Source: Desulfoplanes formicivorans (GTDB lineage Bacteria > Desulfobacterota > Desulfovibrionia > Desulfovibrionales > Desulfomicrobiaceae). From it: a stretch of 64,000 bases of DNA. Under the pieces are notes generated by a model. That model did not search any database. It was given only the letters and a program-made list of their open reading frames with translations, and was not told where the DNA came from. Every line of letters begins with the position of its first letter. The first letter of the stretch is position 1. Shown piece by piece: positions 25,133-33,813 of the stretch. The position numbers were made by a program, and so were the translations under genes. The stretch spans positions 124,001 through 188,000 of the forward strand of contig NZ_BDFE01000004.1 of assembly GCF_001748225.1 (NCBI RefSeq), written 5' to 3'.

Positions 25133-26178
25133 TGTTGCTGACGGACATTGCTCAACGCCTCGGGCTGACTCTTGTTGGCCAGGACCGGGAAATAACCGGG
25201 GTAAACACCCTTGCTGATGCCGGTCCCCAGGACGTCAGTTTCCTGGCCAACCCCAAATACGCCGACCAGGTAGCCACGACAAGGGCCGGGGCCATCATAA
25301 CGGATGAAGTTCATGCCAAACTGGCCCCCTGTCCTGTTCTGGTAAGCGCGCAGCCCTACCTGGACTTTGCCAGACTGGTTCAGATCATGGCCAAACCCCT
25401 GGGTCGCTTTTCCGGCCAAAGCGACAAGGCTTTTATCCACCCCGGTGCAACCGTACATCCTTCTGTTGCCATCGCGCCCTTTGTGTATATCGGGGACGGT
25501 GCCCAGGTGGACGCAGGAACCCGGCTTTTCCCCCATGTCCATGTGGGCGAGGATTGCCGCATCGGCAAAAATTGCACCATTTATCCCCGGGTAACCCTCA
25601 TGGACGGCACTCTGGTGGGAGACAAGGTCATCCTGCATGCCGGTGTGGTCCTTGGCAGTGACGGATTCGGCTTTGCCCAGGCAGCACAGGGACTGGAAAA
25701 GTTCCCCCAGATCGGCCGGGTTGTCATCGAGGATAATGTGGAAATCGGGGCCAACACGACCATCGATCGGGCCGCCCTGGGTGAAACCAGGATCGGCAGG
25801 GGAACAAAAATAGATAACCTTGTTCAGATCGGCCATAATGTTCAGGTGGGGGAAAATTCCATCATCGTGGCCCAGGTGGGTATTGCCGGTAGCGCCAACC
25901 TGGGAAAGAACGTGGTACTTGCCGGTCAGGTGGGAGTTGCCGGTCATCTGACCATTGGGGATGGCTGCCGGGTTGCTGCCAAGGGCGGCATCCACGCATC
26001 CGTGCCCCCCGGGACCGACCTGGGCGGTGGTCTGCCCTCCATTGAATACAGGCAATATCTCAAAACCGTGGCCACCATTCCCAAACTTCCGGAGATGTCC
26101 AAACGTCTCCGAAGGCTGGAAAAGGAACTGGCCCGACTGCGTGAAGCATGCCAGCAAGACAATCCGTCAGGCACATGA
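25132..26178 (+). CDS. lpxD: UDP-3-O-acylglucosamine N-acyltransferase LpxD
   Basis: The 348-residue enzyme adds the N-linked acyl chain in the third step of lipid A synthesis. An N-terminal uridine-binding domain (residues 1-100) precedes a left-handed beta-helix of hexapeptide repeats (~100-310). The catalytic histidine lies in [15 protein letters not shown], and [18 protein letters not shown] is a family marker. A C-terminal helix ([18 protein letters not shown]) closes the trimer. The start is the ATG that overlaps the skp stop; an upstream in-frame ATG lies inside skp. Confidence 0.96.
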   Translation: MLLTDIAQRLGLTLVGQDREITGVNTLADAGPQDVSFLANPKYADQVATTRAGAIITDEVHAKLAPCPVLVSAQPYLDFARLVQIMAKPLGRFSGQSDKAFIHPGATVHPSVAIAPFVYIGDGAQVDAGTRLFPHVHVGEDCRIGKNCTIYPRVTLMDGTLVGDKVILHAGVVLGSDGFGFAQAAQGLEKFPQIGRVVIEDNVEIGANTTIDRAALGETRIGRGTKIDNLVQIGHNVQVGENSIIVAQVGIAGSANLGKNVVLAGQVGVAGHLTIGDGCRVAAKGGIHASVPPGTDLGGGLPSIEYRQYLKTVATIPKLPEMSKRLRRLEKELARLREACQQDNPSGT

Positions 26179-26224
26179 ACCTTCCCTTTTTTCATCACCT
26201 CCAAGTTGTCACGTGGGACCCATC

Positions 26225-26689
26225 ATGAAACAACCAGCACTCGGCGAAATTGTGAGCAAGGATATCCTGGACCTGTTGCCCCACCGGTATCCGTTTCTTC
26301 TGGTGGACAGGGTTCTGGAATTTGCCCCCCTGGACCACATCAAGGCCGTCAAGGGAGTGACCCTGAACGAACCTTTTTTCCAGGGCCATTTTCCGGCCTA
26401 TCCCGTCATGCCCGGGGTTCTCATTCTTGAGGCACTGGCCCAGACAGGCGGCATCCTTGTGGTCAAATCCATTCCCCAGCAGATGCAGGACAAGATTTTT
26501 CTGTTCACGGGCATTGAAAAGGTACGATTCAGACAATCCGTCTTTCCCGGAGACCTGCTTCACCTGGAGGTCAAATACCTCAAACACAAACTCAACCTGT
26601 GGAAAATTCAGGGCGTTGCCAAGGTTGGAGGGAAAAAAGTGGCCGAAGGGTTGCTTACGGCTGCGGTTGTGGACAGGGAGGACGGATAG
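26225..26689 (+). CDS. fabZ: 3-Hydroxyacyl-ACP dehydratase FabZ
   Basis: The 154-residue hotdog-fold enzyme dehydrates 3-hydroxyacyl-ACP during fatty acid synthesis. LLPHRYPFLLVDRV and the catalytic GHFPAYPVMPGVLILEALAQ (His and Glu) are diagnostic. It competes with LpxD and LpxA for 3-hydroxyacyl-ACP, so its place between them lets the cell balance membrane lipid and lipid A. Its TAG stop shares a base with the GTG start of lpxA. Confidence 0.96.
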   Translation: MKQPALGEIVSKDILDLLPHRYPFLLVDRVLEFAPLDHIKAVKGVTLNEPFFQGHFPAYPVMPGVLILEALAQTGGILVVKSIPQQMQDKIFLFTGIEKVRFRQSVFPGDLLHLEVKYLKHKLNLWKIQGVAKVGGKKVAEGLLTAAVVDREDG

Positions 26690-27474
26690 TGGCCACTGAG
26701 ATTCATCCATCAGCCATTGTTGCCAAAAATGCGGAAATCGGCCAGGACGTGATTGTCGGTCCTTTTGCCATCGTGGAAGAGGATACCCGTATTGGTGACC
26801 GTTCGGTCATTGAAGCATCGGCTCATATCAAGAAATTGACCACTCTGGGCGAAGACTGTCAGATCCATTCCTTTGCCAGTATCGGGGGCCCTCCTCAGGA
26901 TCTCAAGTATCAGGGAGAACGAACCGTCCTTGAAATGGGTGACAGGATCACGGTACGAGAATTCGTGACCATCAACCGCGGCACCTCCGGGGGTGGCGGC
27001 GCCACCCGCGTGGGCTCGGACTGCTTTGTCATGGCCTATTGCCACATTGCCCATGACTGCCAGCTGGAAGACCACGTGATCATGTCCAACGGCGCAACCC
27101 TGGCAGGCCACGTGGAAGTGGCCGCACATGCCATTATTGGCGGTCTGTCTGCCGTGCACCAATTCGTTCGCATCGGGACCCACGCCTTTATTGGCGGCAA
27201 AACCGGCGTGGCCCAGGACATTCCCCCGTACATGATGGCTGTGGGAGACAGGGCCCGACTCAGAGGGCCCAATCTCATCGGCCTTAAACGTGCCGGATTC
27301 ACCGCCGAGGAACTCAAGGCCATCAAGCAGGCCTACAAGCGCATCTGGCGTACCAAGGGCAATCTCAAGGGGGCATGCAAGGACGTTCTGACTGAATTCG
27401 GCGATCTTGAACGGATTCAGCATCTTATCGAGTTCGTCAAGAATTCCCAACGGGGCGTGACCTCGGCGGCCTAG
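26689..27474 (+). CDS. lpxA: UDP-GlcNAc acyltransferase LpxA
   Basis: The 261-residue enzyme carries out the first step of lipid A synthesis. The start is GTG, with GGGAGG seven bases upstream. An in-frame start 90 bases earlier lies in fabZ and lacks family sequence. Hexapeptide repeats begin IHPSAIVAKNAEIG. The catalytic His is in AYCHIAHDCQLEDHVI, and GGLSAVHQFVRIGTHAFIGG is the LpxA signature. A helical C-terminal region (NLIGLKRAGFTAEELKAIK) binds ACP. Confidence 0.97.
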   Translation: MATEIHPSAIVAKNAEIGQDVIVGPFAIVEEDTRIGDRSVIEASAHIKKLTTLGEDCQIHSFASIGGPPQDLKYQGERTVLEMGDRITVREFVTINRGTSGGGGATRVGSDCFVMAYCHIAHDCQLEDHVIMSNGATLAGHVEVAAHAIIGGLSAVHQFVRIGTHAFIGGKTGVAQDIPPYMMAVGDRARLRGPNLIGLKRAGFTAEELKAIKQAYKRIWRTKGNLKGACKDVLTEFGDLERIQHLIEFVKNSQRGVTSAA

Positions 27475-27579
27475 CTGACGAGTTGTCTGCCAGCTTCTGG
27501 TGATTGTTTCCGGTTTACGATTTCGGTTCCTGGTTCGTGCCCGCCGGAACCGGTCAACGTCACACCCATTGCACCTTTC

Positions 27580-28419
27580 ATGACACGACCTTCTCCCCGA
27601 CTCGGACTCGTCGCTGGTGGCGGAATCTTCCCGGCTCTTGTGGCCCAAAATGCCAAAAAGCAGGGCTTTAAGGTCATTGGCGCAGGGTTTGTCAGCGATA
27701 CCTCCAGGGACACACCAGCCACGACCCATGTGTTCACGTGGCTCAAACTGGGCCAGCTGGGTGCGTTGATCCGCTTTTTCAAAAAGCACAAAGTCTCCCA
27801 GGTGGTTTTTGCCGGTCCCATTGACAAGCCCAGAGCCCTGGCCATCCGCCCTGATCTGCGGGCCGCACGCGTCTTGTTCTCCCTGGCCTGCAAGAGTGAC
27901 GATTCCCTGCTGCGCGCTGTGGCCAGGGAGTTTGAAAAGGAAGGCATGGAGGTCGTTTCTGCGACACGGTTTCTCCCCGAGCTGACCACACCTCGGGGCG
28001 TTTTGACCCGCAGGGCACCCGACAAACGGGAAATACGCGATATTTTGTATGCCCGCCCCATTGCCAAGACCCTTGGCTCCCTAGATATCGGCCAATGTCT
28101 GGTGGTCAGAGAACAGATGACCATTGCTGTTGAAGGCATCGAAGGGACCAATGCCACGATCCTTCGAGCCGGAACCCTGGCCCAAAAGGGCTGCGTTGTT
28201 GTCAAGATTTTCAAGCCCGGGCAGGACGCGCGTATCGACCTGCCAGCCATCGGCCCGGAAACCATCCGGAGCATGATCACGGCCCAGGCAACCTGCCTGG
28301 CCGTTGACGCCCAAACCAGCCTGCTTTTCAGCCCCCAGGAAACCCTGGAATTGGCCAATCGTCACAACATAGCGATTCTTGGCATGGACGAGAGTTTACT
28401 GCAGGAACTTGCGCCCTGA
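27580..28419 (+). CDS. lpxI: UDP-2,3-diacylglucosamine pyrophosphatase LpxI
   Basis: The 279-residue protein (formerly DUF1009) cleaves UDP-2,3-diacylglucosamine to lipid X and UMP, replacing LpxH. GLVAGGGIFPALVAQNAKKQG at the N-terminus and VFAGPIDKPRAL are typical. The C-terminal catalytic domain has GIEGTNATILRAG and FKPGQDARIDLPAIGPETI, carrying the catalytic acidic residues. It lies at the end of the lpx block, after a 105-base gap (27475-27579) that contains no gene. Confidence 0.95.
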   Translation: MTRPSPRLGLVAGGGIFPALVAQNAKKQGFKVIGAGFVSDTSRDTPATTHVFTWLKLGQLGALIRFFKKHKVSQVVFAGPIDKPRALAIRPDLRAARVLFSLACKSDDSLLRAVAREFEKEGMEVVSATRFLPELTTPRGVLTRRAPDKREIRDILYARPIAKTLGSLDIGQCLVVREQMTIAVEGIEGTNATILRAGTLAQKGCVVVKIFKPGQDARIDLPAIGPETIRSMITAQATCLAVDAQTSLLFSPQETLELANRHNIAILGMDESLLQELAP

Positions 28420-28475
28420 TCCGTTGCCGGCCACCCGCATCCTCACCACCAGACTATACGCTGCACACAACCATC

Positions 28476-29798
28476 ATGAACATGCCACGCCAGTTGTTTT
28501 TCATGCTTACCCAGGGTTGCAAGGTCAACCAGTACGAATCCCAATCCATTCGCGAGGCATGGACAAGACAGGGGCTGCTCGAGTGCGACGAACCGGACCA
28601 TGCTGACATCATTTTCATCAATACCTGCGCGGTCACGGAACGAGCCATTTCCGACCTCAAGCGGCATGTGCGCAGGCTGCACCAGAAAAACCCCGAAGCG
28701 TCCATTCTTCTGGCCGGCTGTGCGGTCCAGGCCCTGCCGGAACTGGCGCGGCTCAATGGCGTCCGAGCGGCTGTTTCCCAGGCCGACAAGCATCTCTTGC
28801 GCAACCACCCGGGGCTGCTCCCATTGACGGACGCTCCCGCCCAAGCAGATCCCTATCCGGATTTTTCCATCACCCGATACCAGCGAACCAGAGGCGTGGT
28901 CAAAATCCAGGATGGTTGCTCCCACAGGTGTACCTATTGCATCATCCCCTCTACCCGAGGCAAATCAGTCAGTCGGGAACCCCAGGCCATTCTCGAAGAA
29001 ATCGGCAGGCTGTTTACAAACGGTGTCCACGAAATTTCCCTGTGCGGGATCAACCTGCGCCACTTTGGCCGAGATCTCCATCCCCGAACCAACCTCTGGG
29101 AACTTCTCGAACGCATTGAGGAACGGTTCGGGCAGACATGGCGCTCCAAGGCCCGCATCAGGCTCAGTTCCCTTGAACCCTCCGAATTGACTGCCCAGGG
29201 TCTGCAGGCGCTCACCAACTCTTCCCTGGTCTGTCCCCATGTGCATGTTTCGCTGCAAAGCGGCAGCCCCCACGTTCTCCGGCGCATGGGCCGGGGACAT
29301 TACACGCCCGAGATGGTCATGGAGTTTGTGGAAGGGCTCAGACGCGTATGGCCTGTGTTTGCCCTGGGAGCAGATATCATTACCGGATTTCCCGGGGAAA
29401 CAGACACGCATTTTGAGGAGACCCTGGACTGCCTTGGCAGGCTGCCACTGACCTATGCCCATGTCTTTCCCTATTCCCGGCGTCCGGGAACAGCCGCAGC
29501 CTCCTTTGAGGACCAGGTTCCCCACAAGGAACGGACCCTCCGGGCGGCCAGGGTCCGCACCCTCGTGCAGGCCAAAAAACAGGATTTCATCCGTCTGCTG
29601 GCACAACGCGAATCCCTGGAAGTCATTTTTGAAAACGGGCGCAAGGGAATGAGTCAATTCTATGTCCCCTGTCAGCTGACCGAATCCGGCCTCATTGCCT
29701 CCGGGGACAGAACCCTGCACACCGTCACCCCCACAGGCCAGAACGATCACGGGCTGCTTGTGACCCCGGCCGTGCCAGGAAAACCAGGAGAACGTTGA
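28476..29798 (+). CDS. mtaB: tRNA t6A37 methylthiotransferase MtaB
   Basis: This 440-residue radical-SAM methylthiotransferase converts t6A to ms2t6A at position 37 of tRNAs reading ANN codons. The N-terminal domain has three cluster-binding Cys, in TQGCKVNQYES, NTCAVTE and AGCAVQ. The radical SAM motif CSHRCTYC (CxxxCxxC) follows, then HVSLQSGSPHVLRRMGRGHY. A C-terminal TRAM-like region closes it. It shares one base with the next gene (TGATG). Confidence 0.94.
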   Translation: MNMPRQLFFMLTQGCKVNQYESQSIREAWTRQGLLECDEPDHADIIFINTCAVTERAISDLKRHVRRLHQKNPEASILLAGCAVQALPELARLNGVRAAVSQADKHLLRNHPGLLPLTDAPAQADPYPDFSITRYQRTRGVVKIQDGCSHRCTYCIIPSTRGKSVSREPQAILEEIGRLFTNGVHEISLCGINLRHFGRDLHPRTNLWELLERIEERFGQTWRSKARIRLSSLEPSELTAQGLQALTNSSLVCPHVHVSLQSGSPHVLRRMGRGHYTPEMVMEFVEGLRRVWPVFALGADIITGFPGETDTHFEETLDCLGRLPLTYAHVFPYSRRPGTAAASFEDQVPHKERTLRAARVRTLVQAKKQDFIRLLAQRESLEVIFENGRKGMSQFYVPCQLTESGLIASGDRTLHTVTPTGQNDHGLLVTPAVPGKPGER

Positions 29799-30367
29799 TG
29801 AGCACACCAGCCATTCCCTTGCCTGCCAAACCGGTGCTCTCCATCTTGAGTGCCAAGTGGGACCGGTTCTGGCCCGAGTTGCAAAAGACCCTGGAAAAAC
29901 GTTTCTCGCCCATGGACCATGTTTCCGAACCGATCCCGTTCACGCAGACAACGTATTATGATGAGGAACTCGGAACACCCATCACCAGGCGGTTGATCAG
30001 CTTTGAACAGCTTGTGCCCATGGACGAACTTCCGGCGATCAAGCTCTGGACCAATTCCCTGGAAAAGGCATGGATGGACTCAAGGGGACATCGCCTTTGC
30101 AATCTTGATCCCGGCTACCTGAACCAGGAACGGCTGGTGCTGGCAACGGGCAAAAATTTTACCCACCGCATCTATCTCTGTTCGGGCATCTGGGCCGACC
30201 TGACCCTCATCTACCAACGAGGAAACTGGGTTGATCTGCCGTGGACATTTCCCGACTATGCCACAACAGCCATCAAGGACCATTTGACCCGAATACGCGC
30301 TCTTTATACCCTCCAAGTGCGCGCTCAACGCCAAACCAAGGAATCGCACCAATGCCCAAAAGCATGA
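29798..30367 (+). CDS. DUF4416 family protein
   Basis: The 189-residue protein matches DUF4416. TTYYDEELGTPITRRLISFEQL, then IKLWTNSLEKAW, NLDPGYLNQERLVLATGK and RIYLCSGIWADLTL, and WTFPDYATTAIKDHL are the conserved blocks. No function is established, and no metal or nucleotide motif stands out beyond the invariant Asp, His and Tyr residues. I start at the ATG overlapping the mtaB stop, with AGGAG upstream. It overlaps yicC by 16 bases, a link to RNA and translation genes that is common in this group of bacteria as far as I recall. Confidence 0.85.
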   Translation: MSTPAIPLPAKPVLSILSAKWDRFWPELQKTLEKRFSPMDHVSEPIPFTQTTYYDEELGTPITRRLISFEQLVPMDELPAIKLWTNSLEKAWMDSRGHRLCNLDPGYLNQERLVLATGKNFTHRIYLCSGIWADLTLIYQRGNWVDLPWTFPDYATTAIKDHLTRIRALYTLQVRAQRQTKESHQCPKA

Positions 30368-31233
30368 CCGGATACGGCTCTTCCCTGACCAGGACCGATG
30401 ATTGGTCCATCAGCTGGGAGATCAAAAGCGTCAACGGCAAATTTCTGGATCTCAAATGGAAGATCCCCCAGACCATGTACGGATCGGTTGCAGAATGGGA
30501 AAAAACAATCCGTTCAAAGGCCGCCCGCGGTCGGGTCGAATTGTTCCTGAAAATCCAGATCACCGACCCGGATCGTCTGGGCTTGGAACTGGATACGACC
30601 ATGCTCCAAGCCATGCTCGGCCAGCTGGACAAACTGGCCAAAGAGCAAGGCCATTCCTTTGTACCCGACTACAATACCCTTTTGTCCATGCCCTCTCTTT
30701 GGAAGGACTCCGGCAACGTTCTTGATCCCCAGTTCGCTTCCGACGTGCAGGCAGGCCTTGTCACCGCCCTCAATGACTGGAACCAGTGCCGCACCCGGGA
30801 AGGACAGGCCCTCAGGGAGGATCTGCTGGCCCGCATCCAGGTGCTCAAGTCCATTGTTCTGGAAATTCGTGAGGTTGCCAAAGACATCGTCAAGGACCGC
30901 TTTGTTCTCATCCAAGAACGCGTCAACCAGCTCCTGGAACAGGTTGATGTTCAGGTGGACGACTCCAGGATGCTCCATGAACTGGCCATTCTCTCGGACA
31001 AGCTGGATGTAAGCGAGGAATTGACCCGCCTGGATGCCCATCTCAAGGCCATTGAAAGCATCCTTGACGCTGGTGGTGAAATGGGCCGCAAACTCGACTT
31101 TCTTCTTCAGGAATGCTTCCGGGAGATCAACACCTGTGGGAACAAGGTCCAGAAACACGAACTCGGCGCCAGGACTGTTGCCTTCAAGGCTGAATTGGAG
31201 AAATGCCGGGAACAGGTCCAGAATCTGGAATAG
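30352..31233 (+). CDS. yicC: YicC/YloC family endoribonuclease
   Basis: The 293-residue protein begins PKSMTGYGSS, the YicC hallmark, followed by WEIKSVNGKFLDLKWKIP. The C-terminal domain (from ~205) has DKLDVSEELTRLDAHLKA and GRKLDFLLQECFREINTCGNK, the conserved catalytic/metal region of the YicC/YloC RNases. I start at the ATG inside the end of the DUF4416 gene; the longer in-frame reading adds non-conserved sequence. It is followed by remA and gmk, a conserved trio. Confidence 0.93.
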   Translation: MPKSMTGYGSSLTRTDDWSISWEIKSVNGKFLDLKWKIPQTMYGSVAEWEKTIRSKAARGRVELFLKIQITDPDRLGLELDTTMLQAMLGQLDKLAKEQGHSFVPDYNTLLSMPSLWKDSGNVLDPQFASDVQAGLVTALNDWNQCRTREGQALREDLLARIQVLKSIVLEIREVAKDIVKDRFVLIQERVNQLLEQVDVQVDDSRMLHELAILSDKLDVSEELTRLDAHLKAIESILDAGGEMGRKLDFLLQECFREINTCGNKVQKHELGARTVAFKAELEKCREQVQNLE

Positions 31234-31285
31234 CTGATCACCTGGATGGACAACGCAGGATAATTCGCAAACAAGGTTTTACGCC

Positions 31286-31552
31286 ATGAAACACCAGCAA
31301 CTTCTGAATATCGGCTTTGGCAATTTTGTAGTCAGTTCCAGGGTCGTTGCCATTGTCAATCCCAGCTCTTCACCCATGCGCCGCCTGCGAGAGGACTCCC
31401 GCAAGGATGGGCGGCTCATTGACGCCACCCAGGGACGCAAAACCAGATCCATCATCGTCACCGATTCAAACCACTGCGTTCTCTCGTCCATCCAGGCCGA
31501 GACCATTGCCCAGCGTTTTGGCAGCAACAACGAGGACGAACAGGATGATTGA
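31286..31552 (+). CDS. remA: RemA-like DUF370 regulator
   Basis: This 88-residue protein has [21 protein letters not shown] and [20 protein letters not shown], conserved in DUF370/RemA. In Bacillus, RemA is a DNA-binding activator of matrix genes that forms ring-shaped assemblies. Its role in Gram-negatives is unproven. The C-terminal tail ([11 protein letters not shown]) is acidic. It sits between yicC and gmk and overlaps gmk by eight bases. Confidence 0.9.
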   Translation: MKHQQLLNIGFGNFVVSSRVVAIVNPSSSPMRRLREDSRKDGRLIDATQGRKTRSIIVTDSNHCVLSSIQAETIAQRFGSNNEDEQDD

Positions 31553-32156
31553 ACGTACCGGTTTGCCTCTGGTCATCAGCGCCCCTTCGGGCACCGGGAA
31601 AAGCACCCTGATTGCCAGACTGCGCCAGGAGTTTCCTGCATTTGCCTTTTCCATCTCCTGTACCACCCGTGCGCCCAGGCCGGGTGAAATCCATGGAAAG
31701 GACTATTATTTCCTGGACAAAAAAACCTTTTTGCAGCGACGCGACAACCATTTTTTTGCCGAATGGGCCTCGGTTCACGGCAACTTGTACGGCACTCCCC
31801 TTGAGGCGACCCAGACGATCCTGGCCCAGGGCAAGGACATCATCTTTGACATTGATGTCCAGGGAGCGCGACAGCTCAAGCAGACCCTTCCCCAAAGCTG
31901 TTTCGTGTTTCTGTTCCCTCCCTCCCTCAAGGCTCTGGAAAGCCGGCTTGTCAAGCGGGGCACGGATTCCAGAGAAGTGATTGCCAAGCGTCTGGCCAAT
32001 GCCAGGGACGAAATCAATCAATGCGATCTCTTTGAATTCTGGATTATCAACGACGATCTCGACACCGCATATGAAGAACTCCGAGCCGTCTATCTGGCAG
32101 CCAGGGCCAGGGCTATTCACCGGCCCGGCCTCAAGCAGACCCTGCTTGCGACATGA
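31545..32156 (+). CDS. gmk: Guanylate kinase
   Basis: The 203-residue enzyme phosphorylates GMP to GDP. The P-loop [10 protein letters not shown] and the GMP-binding [10 protein letters not shown]-like segment [18 protein letters not shown] are clear. [15 protein letters not shown] and [11 protein letters not shown] complete the family pattern. The start is the ATG inside the end of remA. The 74-base gap to pyrF contains no feature of note. Confidence 0.97.
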   Translation: MIERTGLPLVISAPSGTGKSTLIARLRQEFPAFAFSISCTTRAPRPGEIHGKDYYFLDKKTFLQRRDNHFFAEWASVHGNLYGTPLEATQTILAQGKDIIFDIDVQGARQLKQTLPQSCFVFLFPPSLKALESRLVKRGTDSREVIAKRLANARDEINQCDLFEFWIINDDLDTAYEELRAVYLAARARAIHRPGLKQTLLAT

Positions 32157-32230
32157 CAACATGCCTGTCCCTTCGCCGCGGGACAACACGGGTATATGTT
32201 TGTTAATCTTCAAACCCATCTAGGTAGACC

Positions 32231-32944
32231 ATGACCAGCCAAAAACTCATCGTGGCCCTTGATTTTCCTTCCCGGGAACAGGCCTTGGCCATGGCCCGTA
32301 CCCTGTCCGGACATGTGCGCTGGGTCAAAGTCGGCTTGGAACTCTTTTGCCGCACCGGGCCGGAGATTGTATCCACCCTCGACAACCTGGGATTCAAAGT
32401 CTTTCTTGATCTCAAATTCATGGATATCCCCCATACGGTGCAAGGGGCAGTGACATCCGCCTGCGCAGCCGGAGCGGATATGCTGACCATCCACGTCACT
32501 GGTGGACAGGCCATGGTCCAGGCAGCCCTTCGAGGAGCCCGCATGGCCGGAAAAAAACCGCCACTTCTCATCGGTGTAACCGTGCTCACCAGCATGAGCT
32601 CGAATGATCTAGCCCTTGTTGCAGGCCGATCACGCAACCTTGAGGACACGGTTTCATCTATGGCTCATCAGGCCCGCACCTGGGGCCTTGACGGCATTGT
32701 CTGTTCAGGTCAGGAAGTACAGAGGATACGCCAGCAATGCCCAGAACCCTTTACCATTGTCACTCCAGGCATCCGTTTGAAAAAAGATCTGGATTCAGAA
32801 GATGATCAGAAGCGGGTGACAACGCCGAAAGCCGCGCTCAGGGCAGGGTCAAGTTACCTTGTTGTCGGCCGTCCCATCACACGAGCGACCGACCCGGTTG
32901 GCACGATACAACGTTATCTTGACACAATCGAGGAACAATCATGA
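32231..32944 (+). CDS. pyrF: Orotidine 5'-phosphate decarboxylase
   Basis: The 237-residue TIM-barrel enzyme makes UMP. IVALDFPSREQAL, the catalytic VFLDLKFMDIPHTVQGA (Lys and Asp network) and the phosphate loop VVGRPITRATDP are diagnostic, with VTPGIRL before the loop. It overlaps the next gene by four bases (ATGA). Confidence 0.97.
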   Translation: MTSQKLIVALDFPSREQALAMARTLSGHVRWVKVGLELFCRTGPEIVSTLDNLGFKVFLDLKFMDIPHTVQGAVTSACAAGADMLTIHVTGGQAMVQAALRGARMAGKKPPLLIGVTVLTSMSSNDLALVAGRSRNLEDTVSSMAHQARTWGLDGIVCSGQEVQRIRQQCPEPFTIVTPGIRLKKDLDSEDDQKRVTTPKAALRAGSSYLVVGRPITRATDPVGTIQRYLDTIEEQS

Positions 32945-33762
32945 TGGCATCTTCATCTGACAAGACTCCGGAACGTGAAAAGATCAAAGGAGTCTTTTCC
33001 AGTCAAAGTCTCAAGCAGATCGGAACCGGAACCACAGCCCGCAAAACATTGCAAAAAACCTATTGGTTTGCCCAGGAACTGGACAACGACCAAATAGAAA
33101 TCCAGCCGTTGAACATCAATTACGTTCCCTCGGGTCCCAAAAAAATCATCCCCAAAGACGAATTCCTGAACAAATTCGCTCCAGAGCCTGAATTTTACAC
33201 GACCACGGTGTACCCCAAAATCAGAGAGCTTTCACGCACCGTTGCCAGAGCAGAGAGGCACCGCAAGCGGGGCGAAACCTTTAGTGCCGAATTCGAATAC
33301 GGCAATGCCCTACGCATTGACGAAGAAAACATACGCGCCAACTTCGGGCTGGGCCTGACCTATCTGGAACGGGGAGAAAAAGAAAAGGGAGACGACATCT
33401 TCCGTCGCCTGGTAAACCTTGATGCGGCCTTTGAAGAAGAGCACAAGCACCTGTTCAATGAGTTCGGCATCAACCTGCGCAAGAATAACATGTTTGATCA
33501 GGCGGTCGAATACTATGGTCGAGCATTGACATTGAGCGCCAATGACGAGAACCTTCACTACAACATTGCTCGAGCCTATTTTGCAAAGGGAGATTACCCC
33601 CGGGTTGTTGAACATGTCATAATGTCCCTCAAATTGAACAAAGCCATGCCTGAAAGCAAAAAACTCCTGAAATACATGGCCCAAAAAAATCTCCTGACCC
33701 AAGAATTACACGACAGAATAACACAGGATCTGAACATGAACATGGAAGAGCTCGTGCAGTAA
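32941..33762 (+). CDS. TPR-repeat protein
   Basis: This 273-residue soluble protein has an N-terminal segment without recognised family (residues 1-85, holding QKTYWFAQELDNDQIEIQPLN). Three to four tetratricopeptide repeats follow over ~95-240 (FEYGNALRIDEENIRANFGLGLTY, FDQAVEYYGRALTLS, NLHYNIARAYFAKGDYPRVVEHV). TPR arrays mediate protein contacts. No signal peptide or membrane helix is visible. It is translationally coupled to pyrF and followed by recJ, but its partner is unknown. Confidence 0.85.
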   Translation: MMASSSDKTPEREKIKGVFSSQSLKQIGTGTTARKTLQKTYWFAQELDNDQIEIQPLNINYVPSGPKKIIPKDEFLNKFAPEPEFYTTTVYPKIRELSRTVARAERHRKRGETFSAEFEYGNALRIDEENIRANFGLGLTYLERGEKEKGDDIFRRLVNLDAAFEEEHKHLFNEFGINLRKNNMFDQAVEYYGRALTLSANDENLHYNIARAYFAKGDYPRVVEHVIMSLKLNKAMPESKKLLKYMAQKNLLTQELHDRITQDLNMNMEELVQ

Positions 33763-33813
33763 CCCGACTTCCCCGGGCCCAAGTACTTGCACGCCAAGAC
33801 GCCCGGCATACGT

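Noticed and set aside
29798-30367. Assigning an enzymatic role to the DUF4416 protein
   Set aside because: Conserved blocks identify the family, but no characterised member or motif supports a reaction.
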